DNA from: Methanocorpusculum sp.
GTDB taxonomy: Archaea; Halobacteriota; Methanomicrobia; Methanomicrobiales; Methanocorpusculaceae
Direction of reading: 5' to 3'
Assembly (NCBI GenBank): GCA_029987395.1
Contig: DALTVX010000130.1
Span: 1-16,597, forward strand
DNA: 16,597 nt
The translations under genes and the position numbers were made by a program. The notes beneath the pieces are model-generated. The model searched no databases. It saw only the letters and a program-made list of their open reading frames with translations, and was not told the DNA's origin. This document shows positions 1 to 6,106 of the stretch, one piece after another. Positions within the stretch are counted from its first letter, which is position 1. Each line of letters starts with the position of its first letter.

Positions 1-192
1 CCGTTTTTAAAGTCTGGCGGTCGTCTCATTCTGATGTTGAAGACCCGGAGCGTGGATATCAGAAAATCCGCTGATGAGGTGTTTGCTGATACGTGTGCTG
101 AACTAACCCAAGGCGGATATGTGGTGGAAAAAAGCGTGTGGTTGGATCCTTATCACAAAGATCATGCGGCTATTCTTTGCAGAAAGGCGTGA
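1..192 (+). CDS. flpA: Fibrillarin-like rRNA 2'-O-methyltransferase, C-terminal part
   Basis: Frame 1 is open from the window edge to a TGA and gives 63 residues. The fragment contains the features of the fibrillarin C-terminus: a LKSGGRLILMLKTRSVD stretch (the family has LKPGG..L...KARSID), a helix, then LDPYHKDHAAILCRK (the family has LEPY.KDHA.....K). Archaeal fibrillarin is the SAM-dependent methylase of box C/D RNPs; it works with Nop5 and L7Ae to methylate ribose 2'-OH groups in rRNA and, in some archaea, tRNA. The catalytic N-terminal SAM-binding part lies outside the window, as would nop5, which is often next to flpA. It converges on the DUF475 gene with a 33-base gap that shows no strong terminator. 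Identification rests on this conserved tail only but the match is distinctive. Confidence 0.85.
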   Translation, partial: PFLKSGGRLILMLKTRSVDIRKSADEVFADTCAELTQGGYVVEKSVWLDPYHKDHAAILCRKA

Positions 193-225
193 ACGGTTCC
201 ACCGAACCTCTCCAAAATACAATTA

Positions 226-1197
226 TCACTCTTTTCTTGGCAGAGGGCAGTTCCCGTAATCCTGTTTCTTAATCTTTCTTAAGGATAGTCCGAAAAAGAT
301 CGAGACGATGCTCACGGTAATAATTGGGGCGATCCAGATCGGCAGATCTAGGCCAAATCCCTCCGAGCACATGATGATACCCAGACTGAAAATAGAGTAC
401 ATAGCTCCATTTTTGAGATAGGCATATTTTCGAATGCTGTCAACGTTTCGAATCGTTAGCTCACGAACCACTAATGCTCCGATCCCGTTTCCAATGAGGA
501 TCAGAGGTACAGACATGGTGAATGCGAACGCTCCAACGACTCCATCTATGGAGAATGTAGCATCGATCACCTCGAGAAGCATCAATTTACTGATATCAGA
601 TTTATGCCCCGCCTCATGTACATCGACCGTCCCCTTCTCAAGCTCGAGGGATTTTGCATCCGCAAAAAGGCGGAATCCCTGCATGATGAAAAAGATCACA
701 GATCCTGCGACCGCTGCAACACCAAGGAAAGGATCGATTTGTACCGCAAAGTAAACCAGTGCGAGAAGAATTATTGCTGCGGCAGCATAAAACCACGGGC
801 CGGTCCTAGAGAAGGCGAGTTCACCAGGAACAATACAGTTCTTCTGTTCTGCCATAAACCAGTGAAGAAAGAGAAAAATCATAAACACCCCTCCAGCAAG
901 AAGGAGAAAAGGGGCGCTCTGTTCAATCGCGAGAGCCGCGACTTCATCACCGGAAAATGTTGCGGTGAGCGCTCCGATCGGACCTAGAGAGGGGGCCGAT
1001 GCCCAGATAATGGCCCAAGGCAGAAGGCCACGCACACCAAAAACTGCAATGATAAGACCCCAGGTCAGGAACCAGCGTCGGGCCCACGCCTTCATCGTTG
1101 ATAAGATATCCGCGTTGATGATGGCATTATCTATACTAGCGACGGTCTCGAAAGCAACAAGACCGATGATAACCACTAAAGCGTAGAGAAAATCCAT
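226..1197 (-). CDS. DUF475 family TerC-like integral membrane protein
   Basis: The 323-residue protein is strongly hydrophobic with about eight or nine likely membrane segments. It has two related acidic intramembrane motifs: FETVASIDNAI near residues 16-26 (E17, D23, N24) and LLEVIDATFSIDGVVGAFA near 207-225 (E209, D212, D218). These resemble the SLDN-type motifs of the TerC family, so a role in metal-ion or tellurite-type transport is a reasonable inference, but the substrate is unknown. The middle, about residues 182-203, is a charged, probably cytosolic loop. The frame extends further upstream, but I chose ATG at 1197 because the protein then begins directly with its first hydrophobic helix, and because a TATA-like box at 1225-1234 lies about 32 bases upstream, so a longer start would fall before the transcript. 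It is divergent from the DUF2115 gene with about 80 bases between them. Confidence 0.8.
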   Translation of the reverse strand: MDFLYALVVIIGLVAFETVASIDNAIINADILSTMKAWARRWFLTWGLIIAVFGVRGLLPWAIIWASAPSLGPIGALTATFSGDEVAALAIEQSAPFLLLAGGVFMIFLFLHWFMAEQKNCIVPGELAFSRTGPWFYAAAAIILLALVYFAVQIDPFLGVAAVAGSVIFFIMQGFRLFADAKSLELEKGTVDVHEAGHKSDISKLMLLEVIDATFSIDGVVGAFAFTMSVPLILIGNGIGALVVRELTIRNVDSIRKYAYLKNGAMYSIFSLGIIMCSEGFGLDLPIWIAPIITVSIVSIFFGLSLRKIKKQDYGNCPLPRKE

Positions 1198-1224
1198 CGA
1201 AGCTAAACTGTATTTGCTTCGCCG

Positions 1225-1234
1225 AAATATAAAC
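1225..1234 (-). promoter_or_regulatory. TATA-box promoter of the DUF475 gene
   Basis: On the minus strand the sequence reads GTTTATATTT, a good archaeal TATA box. Its centre is about 32 bases upstream of the ATG at 1197, which predicts a short or absent leader. It supports the internal ATG rather than the upstream extension of the frame. Confidence 0.6.
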
Positions 1235-1253
1235 TTGTGCTGTTTTCGGCCCA

Positions 1254-1266
1254 GATAATTAATAGG
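1254..1266 (+). promoter_or_regulatory. Possible TATA element of the DUF2115 gene
   Basis: GATAATTAATAGG is the only TATA-like stretch upstream of the DUF2115 gene in the short divergent gap. It would place transcription start near 1280-1285, close to the candidate ATG codons at 1278 and 1296. The match to the consensus is weak. Confidence 0.35.
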
Positions 1267-1277
1267 ATTTGAAGCCA

Positions 1278-1895
1278 ATGTATGGTAATCTTTCAATGGA
1301 CATATTCTCACGTTCTGTTTCATCATCCCGTGGATTTATTGAAGATACGGTCACGGTTTTACTTTTGGCCGCATCAAAGAATTCAGCGGTGGATATCATC
1401 GGGAGGGCCTTATCTGCTTATACGGTTTTTGATCTTCAGTACATTGGCGGGTATCTTAAGTGTGAGACGGATCGTCTCCCAGATCCTTATCGGTGTGCAT
1501 ACAGACCATTCTGTATGGACCTGTTTGATCAGTATCATGCGTTTATGCAGGAGTACAGGTCGGGCACTGTCTGTCCAGGTCCACTTCCAGACGTCGCTCT
1601 CTGGAAAAAATACTGGGTCGATGTCCCCGAGTACTGTTATGTGGATTCCCGCAATTCAGAGGACCCTCGTCCTGAGCCGAATCATCCATTGTCAAAATTT
1701 TTCTATCGTTTGGTGTTTGCCTACGTTATGTTTGTAAAAGGGGGCTACGGTCATCCTGTTGGCATGCCGTTTCCTGGAGGGCTTAAGATCCGGCAGGTGG
1801 GCGAGATCGTTTACTGTCCGATCCGTGATCGGCAAAAGGACTTCCCTCAGGCGTTATGCAACTACTGTCCCGCAAAACAGGATCCTGATTACTAA
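1278..1895 (+). CDS. DUF2115 (UPF0305) family protein of unknown function
   Basis: The 205-residue soluble protein matches the DUF2115/UPF0305 pattern as I recall it from methanogens: YHAFM in the middle, GHPVGMPFPGG (158-168), then YCPIRDRQ and a LCNYCPAKQ tail. It has eight cysteines (62, 73, 79, 99, 120, 180, 194, 197) plus H159, several in spaced pairs that could bind metal. No signal peptide or membrane segment is visible. Function is not known and I do not assign one. The start is uncertain: a TTG at 1269, ATG at 1278 and ATG at 1296 are in frame. A GGTAATC resembling a ribosome site sits five bases before 1296, and the weak TATA at about 1258 fits 1278 or 1296. It is divergent from the DUF475 gene. 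Confidence 0.75.
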   Translation: MYGNLSMDIFSRSVSSSRGFIEDTVTVLLLAASKNSAVDIIGRALSAYTVFDLQYIGGYLKCETDRLPDPYRCAYRPFCMDLFDQYHAFMQEYRSGTVCPGPLPDVALWKKYWVDVPEYCYVDSRNSEDPRPEPNHPLSKFFYRLVFAYVMFVKGGYGHPVGMPFPGGLKIRQVGEIVYCPIRDRQKDFPQALCNYCPAKQDPDY

Positions 1896-1904
1896 AACAC
1901 CGTA

Positions 1905-1928
1905 CATTTAAGAGAAATTCTTTTTACT
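1905..1928 (+). promoter_or_regulatory. Probable promoter region of the antiporter gene
   Basis: The 58-base gap before the antiporter contains two weak TATA-like stretches, one around 1905-1914 (ACATTTAAGA) and one around 1919-1928 (TCTTTTTACT). The second would suit a leaderless transcript starting near the ATG at 1954. Neither is a strong match. The T5 run at 1921-1925 could also end transcripts from the DUF2115 gene. Confidence 0.3.
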
Positions 1929-1953
1929 AGCACAACCTAAATTCAAGATACTT

Positions 1954-3219
1954 ATGTTGGAAGAGCTCGTATCCACCATCGAATTTCAGATGAGTCTGCT
2001 GTTATTCGTGGCGCTTGGTGGATATCTTCTCGCTACACGGATACATCAGTCCGCTGTCATCGGCGAGATCCTAGTCGGTCTGATCGTTGGCCCAAGTGTT
2101 CTGGGACTCATTACCTATACGGACTTTGTCCAGAGTCTTGCTGGTCTTGGCGCCATTATATTGCTGTTCGTTATCGGATTTGAGTTTCAACTGCGTGATA
2201 TAACCAACTGGCGCTATATCGTAATTGCCATTCTAGGTGTTGTTGTCCCATGGGTCGGGGGATATATGACCTCGGTCTTTTTTGGCATGGACTTTTACAG
2301 TGCCATTTTCATTGGTACTGCACTTACTGCCACTAGTATCGCGATCACGGCAAATGTTTTGCGCGAGATGGGCAAGCTTCATCAGCCGTTTGCTAAGGCG
2401 ATCATCGGGGCAGCGGTCATCGATGATATATTGAGTTTGATCGTGCTTTCAATATGTACTGATCTTTCCGCAACTGGTGAACTGATCCCTCTTGAGATCG
2501 GTCTAACTGTTATCAAGGCGTTTGGTTTTGTCATTATTGCGGCAGGCGTTGGTGTCAAAGTCATTCCCCTCCTTATCACAAAGATGGATGGAACAAAAAT
2601 AGCTCGTCAGTTCCCTGAGTTTGTGTTTATTTTTGCAATGATGATTGCATTTTTCTATGCAATGATGGCCGAGGCAGTTGGAATTTCTGCTATTGTCGGC
2701 GCTTTCCTTGCAGGTGTTTGTGTGAACAGAGTGAGCCTGAAGCATAGTATGGATATCAAGCTGGGTGCCGAATATCTGTATATCATCTTCGCGGCGATCT
2801 TCTTCGTGTCATTGGGAATCATCGCAGATCTACGATATCTTACTCAGGATATGATACTGTTCATCGCGATATTGACGGTAGTTGCCGTTATCACCAAGGT
2901 CATCGGTTGTGGTCTCCCGTCAAAATTGATGGGTATGAGTTGGCGTGACTCGGCACTTATCGGGTTTGGAATGACTCCCCGCGGGGAAGTGGCCATGATC
3001 GTTGGTCTTATTGCTTTGAATCATTTTCAAGAGATGGCAGCTTCAGCTGTGAATCCTACCGAGGCAACGCTTCTTCTTCAATTAGGAAACGAACTGTTCA
3101 TCGCGATCGTGGTGGTGTCCCTTGTGACAACGGTGATCGTCCCGCTGATCTACAAAGGACTCTTCTTCAGGGGAGAAAAGCCCAAGTCTCCCGCGTGTGA
3201 GCAGGAGCTAAATACTTAA
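1954..3219 (+). CDS. CPA2-family cation/proton antiporter (Na+/H+ exchanger domain)
   Basis: The 421-residue polytopic membrane protein is made almost wholly of the Na+/H+ exchanger domain, with about 12-13 hydrophobic segments. Family marks include VIGEILVGLIVGPSVLG (residues 35-51), LLFVIGFEF (70-78), TALTATSIAITANVL (122-136, the unwound-helix region) and the double aspartate AAVIDDILSL with D157 and D158, typical of electrogenic CPA2 exchangers such as NapA. GMTPRGEVAMIVG is the usual later motif. No C-terminal RCK/TrkA-N or universal-stress domain follows: the protein ends shortly after the last helix in a short polar tail. The likely role is exchange of Na+ or K+ for H+ at the cytoplasmic membrane; which ion cannot be told from sequence. 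The stop overlaps that of the convergent YgiQ gene. Confidence 0.88.
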   Translation: MLEELVSTIEFQMSLLLFVALGGYLLATRIHQSAVIGEILVGLIVGPSVLGLITYTDFVQSLAGLGAIILLFVIGFEFQLRDITNWRYIVIAILGVVVPWVGGYMTSVFFGMDFYSAIFIGTALTATSIAITANVLREMGKLHQPFAKAIIGAAVIDDILSLIVLSICTDLSATGELIPLEIGLTVIKAFGFVIIAAGVGVKVIPLLITKMDGTKIARQFPEFVFIFAMMIAFFYAMMAEAVGISAIVGAFLAGVCVNRVSLKHSMDIKLGAEYLYIIFAAIFFVSLGIIADLRYLTQDMILFIAILTVVAVITKVIGCGLPSKLMGMSWRDSALIGFGMTPRGEVAMIVGLIALNHFQEMAASAVNPTEATLLLQLGNELFIAIVVVSLVTTVIVPLIYKGLFFRGEKPKSPACEQELNT

Positions 3220-5096
3220 ACTCTTCTTTTTTTAGAACCACTTGATTTTTTCACGGGCGGCAGACCTTTGTTTGGAACAAGATCTCCGATAAGGTCACGC
3301 CTTCCTGCCTTTAAAAGTCCGGATACGACAAGATCATACTGTTTTGGATCCTTCCACTGAAGAAGCGCTCTCTGGATCAGTTTCTCCCCTCCGAGAGGCA
3401 CATGAACTTTATTACCGGTAAGAGGATCGAGCCCTGTATAATACATCGTCGTAGAAAGGGTCATCGGGACAGGGGTAAAGTCCTGGACCTGTTCAGTGTA
3501 CATGTTTCTCTCTCTGAGGTAGAGGGCAAGGGTGACCATGTCGTCTATTCTGCATCCAGGATGAGATGACATAAGATACGGCACGAGATACTGACGTTTT
3601 GGTTTATCTTTTTGAAGGGCGTCAAATCTGATGCAAAATGCATCAAAGACCACTTTACCTGGTTTGTTCATCAGCTGCGTCACCCGATCACTGATATGTT
3701 CTGGTGCGACCTTTAGGTGACCCGAGATGTGGTGTTCTGTCAGTTCTTTCAGATATCCGTCTCCATCTTCTGTATTTGGGACGAGATCGTATCTGATTCC
3801 CGAACTGATGAAAACATGCTTGACTTTTCTGATCGCCGATACGTTTCTGAGTAGAGATAATTGCTCGGGTGTACCCAACTTTAGTGAAGGGCATGTCGTG
3901 CAGTTTTTATCGGTGCAAGCCCCGCTTTTCTCCCATTTCGCACAACTCGATGCATACATGTTTGCCGAAGGTCCCCCGAGATCTGAGATTGTTCCTTTGA
4001 ACTCCGGCATTTTTGTGATCCGCTCGGCCTCTCTAAGGATGGATTCCTCACTTCGCGACACGATTTCTTTTCCCTGATGATGGGTGATCGCACAAAACGA
4101 GCAGGCACCAAAACACCCTCTGTGGGTGGTGATGGAGAATTGAATCGAGTTGAGTGCCGGGATAGGTTCTTTGTATGCAGGGTGCTGTTTTCTTGTGTAC
4201 GGGAGTTCGTAGATAATGTCGAGCTCCTTCGTTGTCAGAGGGCGTGACGGAGGATTTTGGATAATAACTGTCTTTGGGTGAGGTTGAATCAGCGTATCTT
4301 TTGATAAATGCTGGACCTTAAATGCCTCAGCATACACCTCCTTATCTACAACTTCAGGGTATGCGGACAGTATGGTCCCGGTTGGTGTTTTCTCCCGAAA
4401 TGTTGCTATACTGATTGTGTAGCAGGTCCCTCTGATATCATTAAGATCTTTAATATCTTCACCATTTTTCAGGCGTTCGGCGATCTCGATAAGCTGGAGT
4501 TCTCCCATTCCATATACGAGAAGCGAGGCAGGAGCATCAGCAAGGATACCCTGCTTGACTGAGTCGCTCCAGTAATCGTAGTGTGCAAGACGTCTGAGAC
4601 TTGCCTCAATTCCCCCAATGATTATCGGGGTGTCTCTGAACAGACGATGAAGCATATTTGTGTAAACGATGGTCGTTTTCTCAGGACGTGTGGGTCTTCC
4701 ACCTGGAGAATATGCGTCGTCATGCCGGCGTCTGAGTGCTGGGGTATATGCACTCACCATTGGATCAACGGCTCCCGGGAGTATGGCAAAAAAAAGATTT
4801 GGTTTTCCAAATTTTTTGAAATCAGTCCCTTCCCGATCCTTCCAGTCGGGCTGGCTGATTATGGCGACGGTGAATCCTGCGTTTATCAGTGTCCGTCCAA
4901 GGAGAGCCGCGGCGAAGGACGGATGGTCAACATAAGCATCCGCTGATACAAGAATAATATCTGGACTAGTTCCCTTAGTATCTTTTAAATCTTCAATTGT
5001 TATTGGAAGAAACCGAGGCTGATCGGTAATATTTCCGGGGGTGATTTGCGGCATTCTTATCTTTATAATGAGTGTTGAACGGTGATTAAGCTTCAT
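3216..5096 (-). CDS. ygiQ: YgiQ-family radical SAM protein
   Basis: The product is 626 residues from this start. An N-terminal YgiQ domain includes FLPITIED and DIILVSADAYVDHPSF; a radical SAM core has the CFGACSFC motif (C328, C332, C335) that binds the SAM-coordinated [4Fe-4S] cluster. A second cysteine group follows (C385, C394, C399, C402), then APEH and YLVPYLMSSHPG, and a basic tail ending KKRRV. The reaction is not established as far as I know. Start choice: ATG 5096 lies 25 bases below a TATA-like box at 5116-5125, fitting a leaderless mRNA; ATG 5054 (beginning MPQITPG) would fit the domain border equally well, giving 612 residues, and has no clear ribosome site. The gene stands alone, convergent with the antiporter, sharing a TTAA across both stops. 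Confidence 0.88.
   Translation of the reverse strand: MKLNHRSTLIIKIRMPQITPGNITDQPRFLPITIEDLKDTKGTSPDIILVSADAYVDHPSFAAALLGRTLINAGFTVAIISQPDWKDREGTDFKKFGKPNLFFAILPGAVDPMVSAYTPALRRRHDDAYSPGGRPTRPEKTTIVYTNMLHRLFRDTPIIIGGIEASLRRLAHYDYWSDSVKQGILADAPASLLVYGMGELQLIEIAERLKNGEDIKDLNDIRGTCYTISIATFREKTPTGTILSAYPEVVDKEVYAEAFKVQHLSKDTLIQPHPKTVIIQNPPSRPLTTKELDIIYELPYTRKQHPAYKEPIPALNSIQFSITTHRGCFGACSFCAITHHQGKEIVSRSEESILREAERITKMPEFKGTISDLGGPSANMYASSCAKWEKSGACTDKNCTTCPSLKLGTPEQLSLLRNVSAIRKVKHVFISSGIRYDLVPNTEDGDGYLKELTEHHISGHLKVAPEHISDRVTQLMNKPGKVVFDAFCIRFDALQKDKPKRQYLVPYLMSSHPGCRIDDMVTLALYLRERNMYTEQVQDFTPVPMTLSTTMYYTGLDPLTGNKVHVPLGGEKLIQRALLQWKDPKQYDLVVSGLLKAGRRDLIGDLVPNKGLPPVKKSSGSKKRRV
3227..3233 (+). terminator. 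T7 terminator of the antiporter gene inside the ygiQ 3' end
   Basis: Seven T residues follow the antiporter stop by eight bases on the plus strand, a typical archaeal T-tract terminator. On the minus strand the same bases encode the lysines and arginines of the basic YgiQ tail. Confidence 0.5.
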
Positions 5097-5115
5097 GAGG
5101 GAGATCAACGTTCAG

Positions 5116-5125
5116 AATGTATATT
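5116..5125 (-). promoter_or_regulatory. TATA-box promoter of ygiQ
   Basis: The minus strand reads AAATATACAT. Its centre is about 25 bases upstream of the ATG at 5096, predicting transcription start at or next to that codon. This is the main reason for preferring 5096 over 5054. Confidence 0.5.
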
Positions 5126-5192
5126 TGGAAAATGAATCATATGCCAATCAATGAAGAGTCTGATTATTGATTTTTAGGAGACAGACAAAACC

Positions 5193-5211
5193 GATTTTCC
5201 TTAGATTTTCC
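5193..5211. repeat. Tandem GATTTTCC direct repeat, 11-base spacing
   Basis: Two identical GATTTTCC octamers start at 5193 and 5204, close to one helical turn apart, so both copies face the same side of the DNA. They directly adjoin the inverted repeat at 5212-5244. Whether they bind a protein is unknown. Confidence 0.45.
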
Positions 5212-5244
5212 AGATATTTTCAAACAACGGTTGGAAAAATATCT
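5212..5244. repeat. Nested inverted repeat in the ygiQ-ribK gap
   Basis: Outer arms AGATATTTT (5212-5220) and AAAATATCT (5236-5244) are perfect 9-base complements. Inside them CAAC-G-GTTG (5225-5233) is a second inverted repeat. In RNA this could fold as a long stem with an internal loop and a CGG apical loop; in DNA it could be a protein site. It lies about 90 bases from the ribK stop and about 90 bases upstream of the ygiQ TATA box. Confidence 0.5.
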
Positions 5245-5299
5245 CTCTTTGATTCATAATAATTTTGATATAAAGTCAGTTTTTTAGCTCTGAAAATGC

Positions 5300-5313
5300 C
5301 CATAAAAATATGG
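5300..5313 (-). terminator. Possible ribK terminator hairpin
   Basis: CCATA and TATGG form a 5-base inverted repeat around a run that reads TTTT on the minus strand, 18-30 bases past the ribK stop. The stem is short and AT-rich, so this is a weak call. Confidence 0.35.
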
Positions 5314-5330
5314 TAAAATAAGTTGATTGT

Positions 5331-5999
5331 TTATCCGATGACTATAGCGACTTCAGAATTTTCATTAAGTCCAAGCTCATCGCGAAGCTTTTTACCGGAA
5401 ATCACCTCGATCACCTCTTCTGAATGGTGTGTCCGTCCCGGGACAACTATTGCACATGGAATATCGCTGATCGTACATTTGATACAGCGCGCCTCACCAA
5501 ACATACGGTGCTCATCTTTGAATCCCGGCACTATCGTCCATTCAAGTGAATCCATTCTTTTTCTGACCTGAACACTCTGCGGATTTAGTTTAATATTAAG
5601 TGTGCCTGGATATGGGGTGAACCCGCAGAGTTTTTCGAACTGTTCCTGATAGTGGGGTATGGACATGTAGTATCTTCCTTCCCCGACTCCAGAAATGACC
5701 GTCCCTGTGAGGAGATACTGCTCATCTTCCACATCGAATATTTTGCAGTATTCAGAAAATTCCCGCCTGAGATGCCCCTCTCCCGATCGTGTTACAAGAA
5801 CGAACTGACCATTCGAATCAGCAGTCCGTGAAACCATCTGCGCCTTTTCGAGTGATTGAAGTCTGCGTGATGCTGTCTGCTGGCTTATTCCTAGTTGGTC
5901 TCCCAGAGCCTGTGTGGAAATGCGTACTGGTCCTTTACATCCTCCAAGCAGGGCTATTCGCCGTAAACAGACCGCATCCTCAGCGTCTATCATGTACAT
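5331..5999 (-). CDS. ribK: CTP-dependent riboflavin kinase with N-terminal winged helix (RbkR-like)
   Basis: The 222-residue protein has two parts. Residues about 8-85 form a winged-helix DNA-binding domain (STQALGDQLGISQQTASRRL is the helix-turn-helix). Residues about 95-222 are the DUF120 kinase domain, with GTVISGVGEGRYYMS and the YPGTLNIKLN motif. This enzyme makes FMN from riboflavin using CTP (EC 2.7.1.161). The same domain pair is known in archaea as RbkR, which is both kinase and regulator of riboflavin genes, so a regulatory role is likely but unproved here. The start at ATG 5999 is supported by a TATA box centred 26 bases upstream; ATG 5993 is also in frame. It is divergent from the mevalonate operon regulator across a 107-base gap. 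Confidence 0.9.
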   Translation of the reverse strand: MYMIDAEDAVCLRRIALLGGCKGPVRISTQALGDQLGISQQTASRRLQSLEKAQMVSRTADSNGQFVLVTRSGEGHLRREFSEYCKIFDVEDEQYLLTGTVISGVGEGRYYMSIPHYQEQFEKLCGFTPYPGTLNIKLNPQSVQVRKRMDSLEWTIVPGFKDEHRMFGEARCIKCTISDIPCAIVVPGRTHHSEEVIEVISGKKLRDELGLNENSEVAIVIG

Positions 6000-6012
6000 A
6001 ACGCAATGTTGG

Positions 6013-6030
6013 AGTGATTACTATTTATGG
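6013..6030 (-). promoter_or_regulatory. TATA-box promoter of ribK
   Basis: The minus strand reads CCATAAATAG (6021-6030), centred about 26 bases upstream of ATG 5999, which predicts a leaderless mRNA. Just downstream, AGTAATCACT (6013-6022) is a weak 10-base near-palindrome overlapping the box edge and could be an operator. Confidence 0.5.
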
Positions 6031-6054
6031 GTTGGTATAGGTCGCATTCGTGTA

Positions 6055-6070
6055 TTGACGAATTCGACAA
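6055..6070. promoter_or_regulatory. 16-bp palindrome, candidate operator between ribK and the mevalonate operon
   Basis: TTGACGAATTCGACAA is symmetric at every position except the pair at positions 4 and 13; the core CGAATTCG is perfect. It lies between the two divergent TATA boxes, ending about 8 bases before the one for the regulator gene, so it borders that promoter's BRE. Candidate binders are the XRE-type regulator encoded at 6107 and the winged helix of the RibK protein. Binding is inferred. Confidence 0.5.
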
Positions 6071-6077
6071 CCAGCTT

Positions 6078-6090
6078 CTTATGTAAGTAA
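6078..6090 (+). promoter_or_regulatory. Probable promoter of the HTH regulator / mevalonate operon
   Basis: CTTATGTAAGTAA is TATA-like, about 25 bases upstream of ATG 6107, and so would give a leaderless mRNA. It contains the small inverted repeat CTTA-TG-TAAG. The TATA match is mediocre, which would fit a promoter helped or controlled by a bound protein. Confidence 0.4.
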
Positions 6091-6106
6091 CGAAATACAC
6101 CTAAGT

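Larger units (their letters stand above)
5097..5330. other. AT-rich gap between ygiQ and ribK, no gene
   Basis: This 234-base gap holds the ygiQ promoter at its left and the ribK 3' end at its right. I see no credible coding frame in it. It contains a nested inverted repeat at 5212-5244, two GATTTTCC copies 11 bases apart at 5193-5200 and 5204-5211, and a small hairpin at 5300-5313. It is larger and more structured than the other gaps on the left side of the window. Confidence 0.6.

Noticed and set aside
604..987. 127-codon plus-strand frame
   Set aside because: It is antisense to the DUF475 membrane domain, has a low-complexity charged composition and no ribosome site; a shadow of the real gene.
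1198..1326. Upstream extension of the DUF475 reading frame by 43 residues
   Set aside because: It is polar and basic, overlaps the divergent DUF2115 gene and its start region, and lies before the predicted transcription start. The family-like protein begins at ATG 1197.
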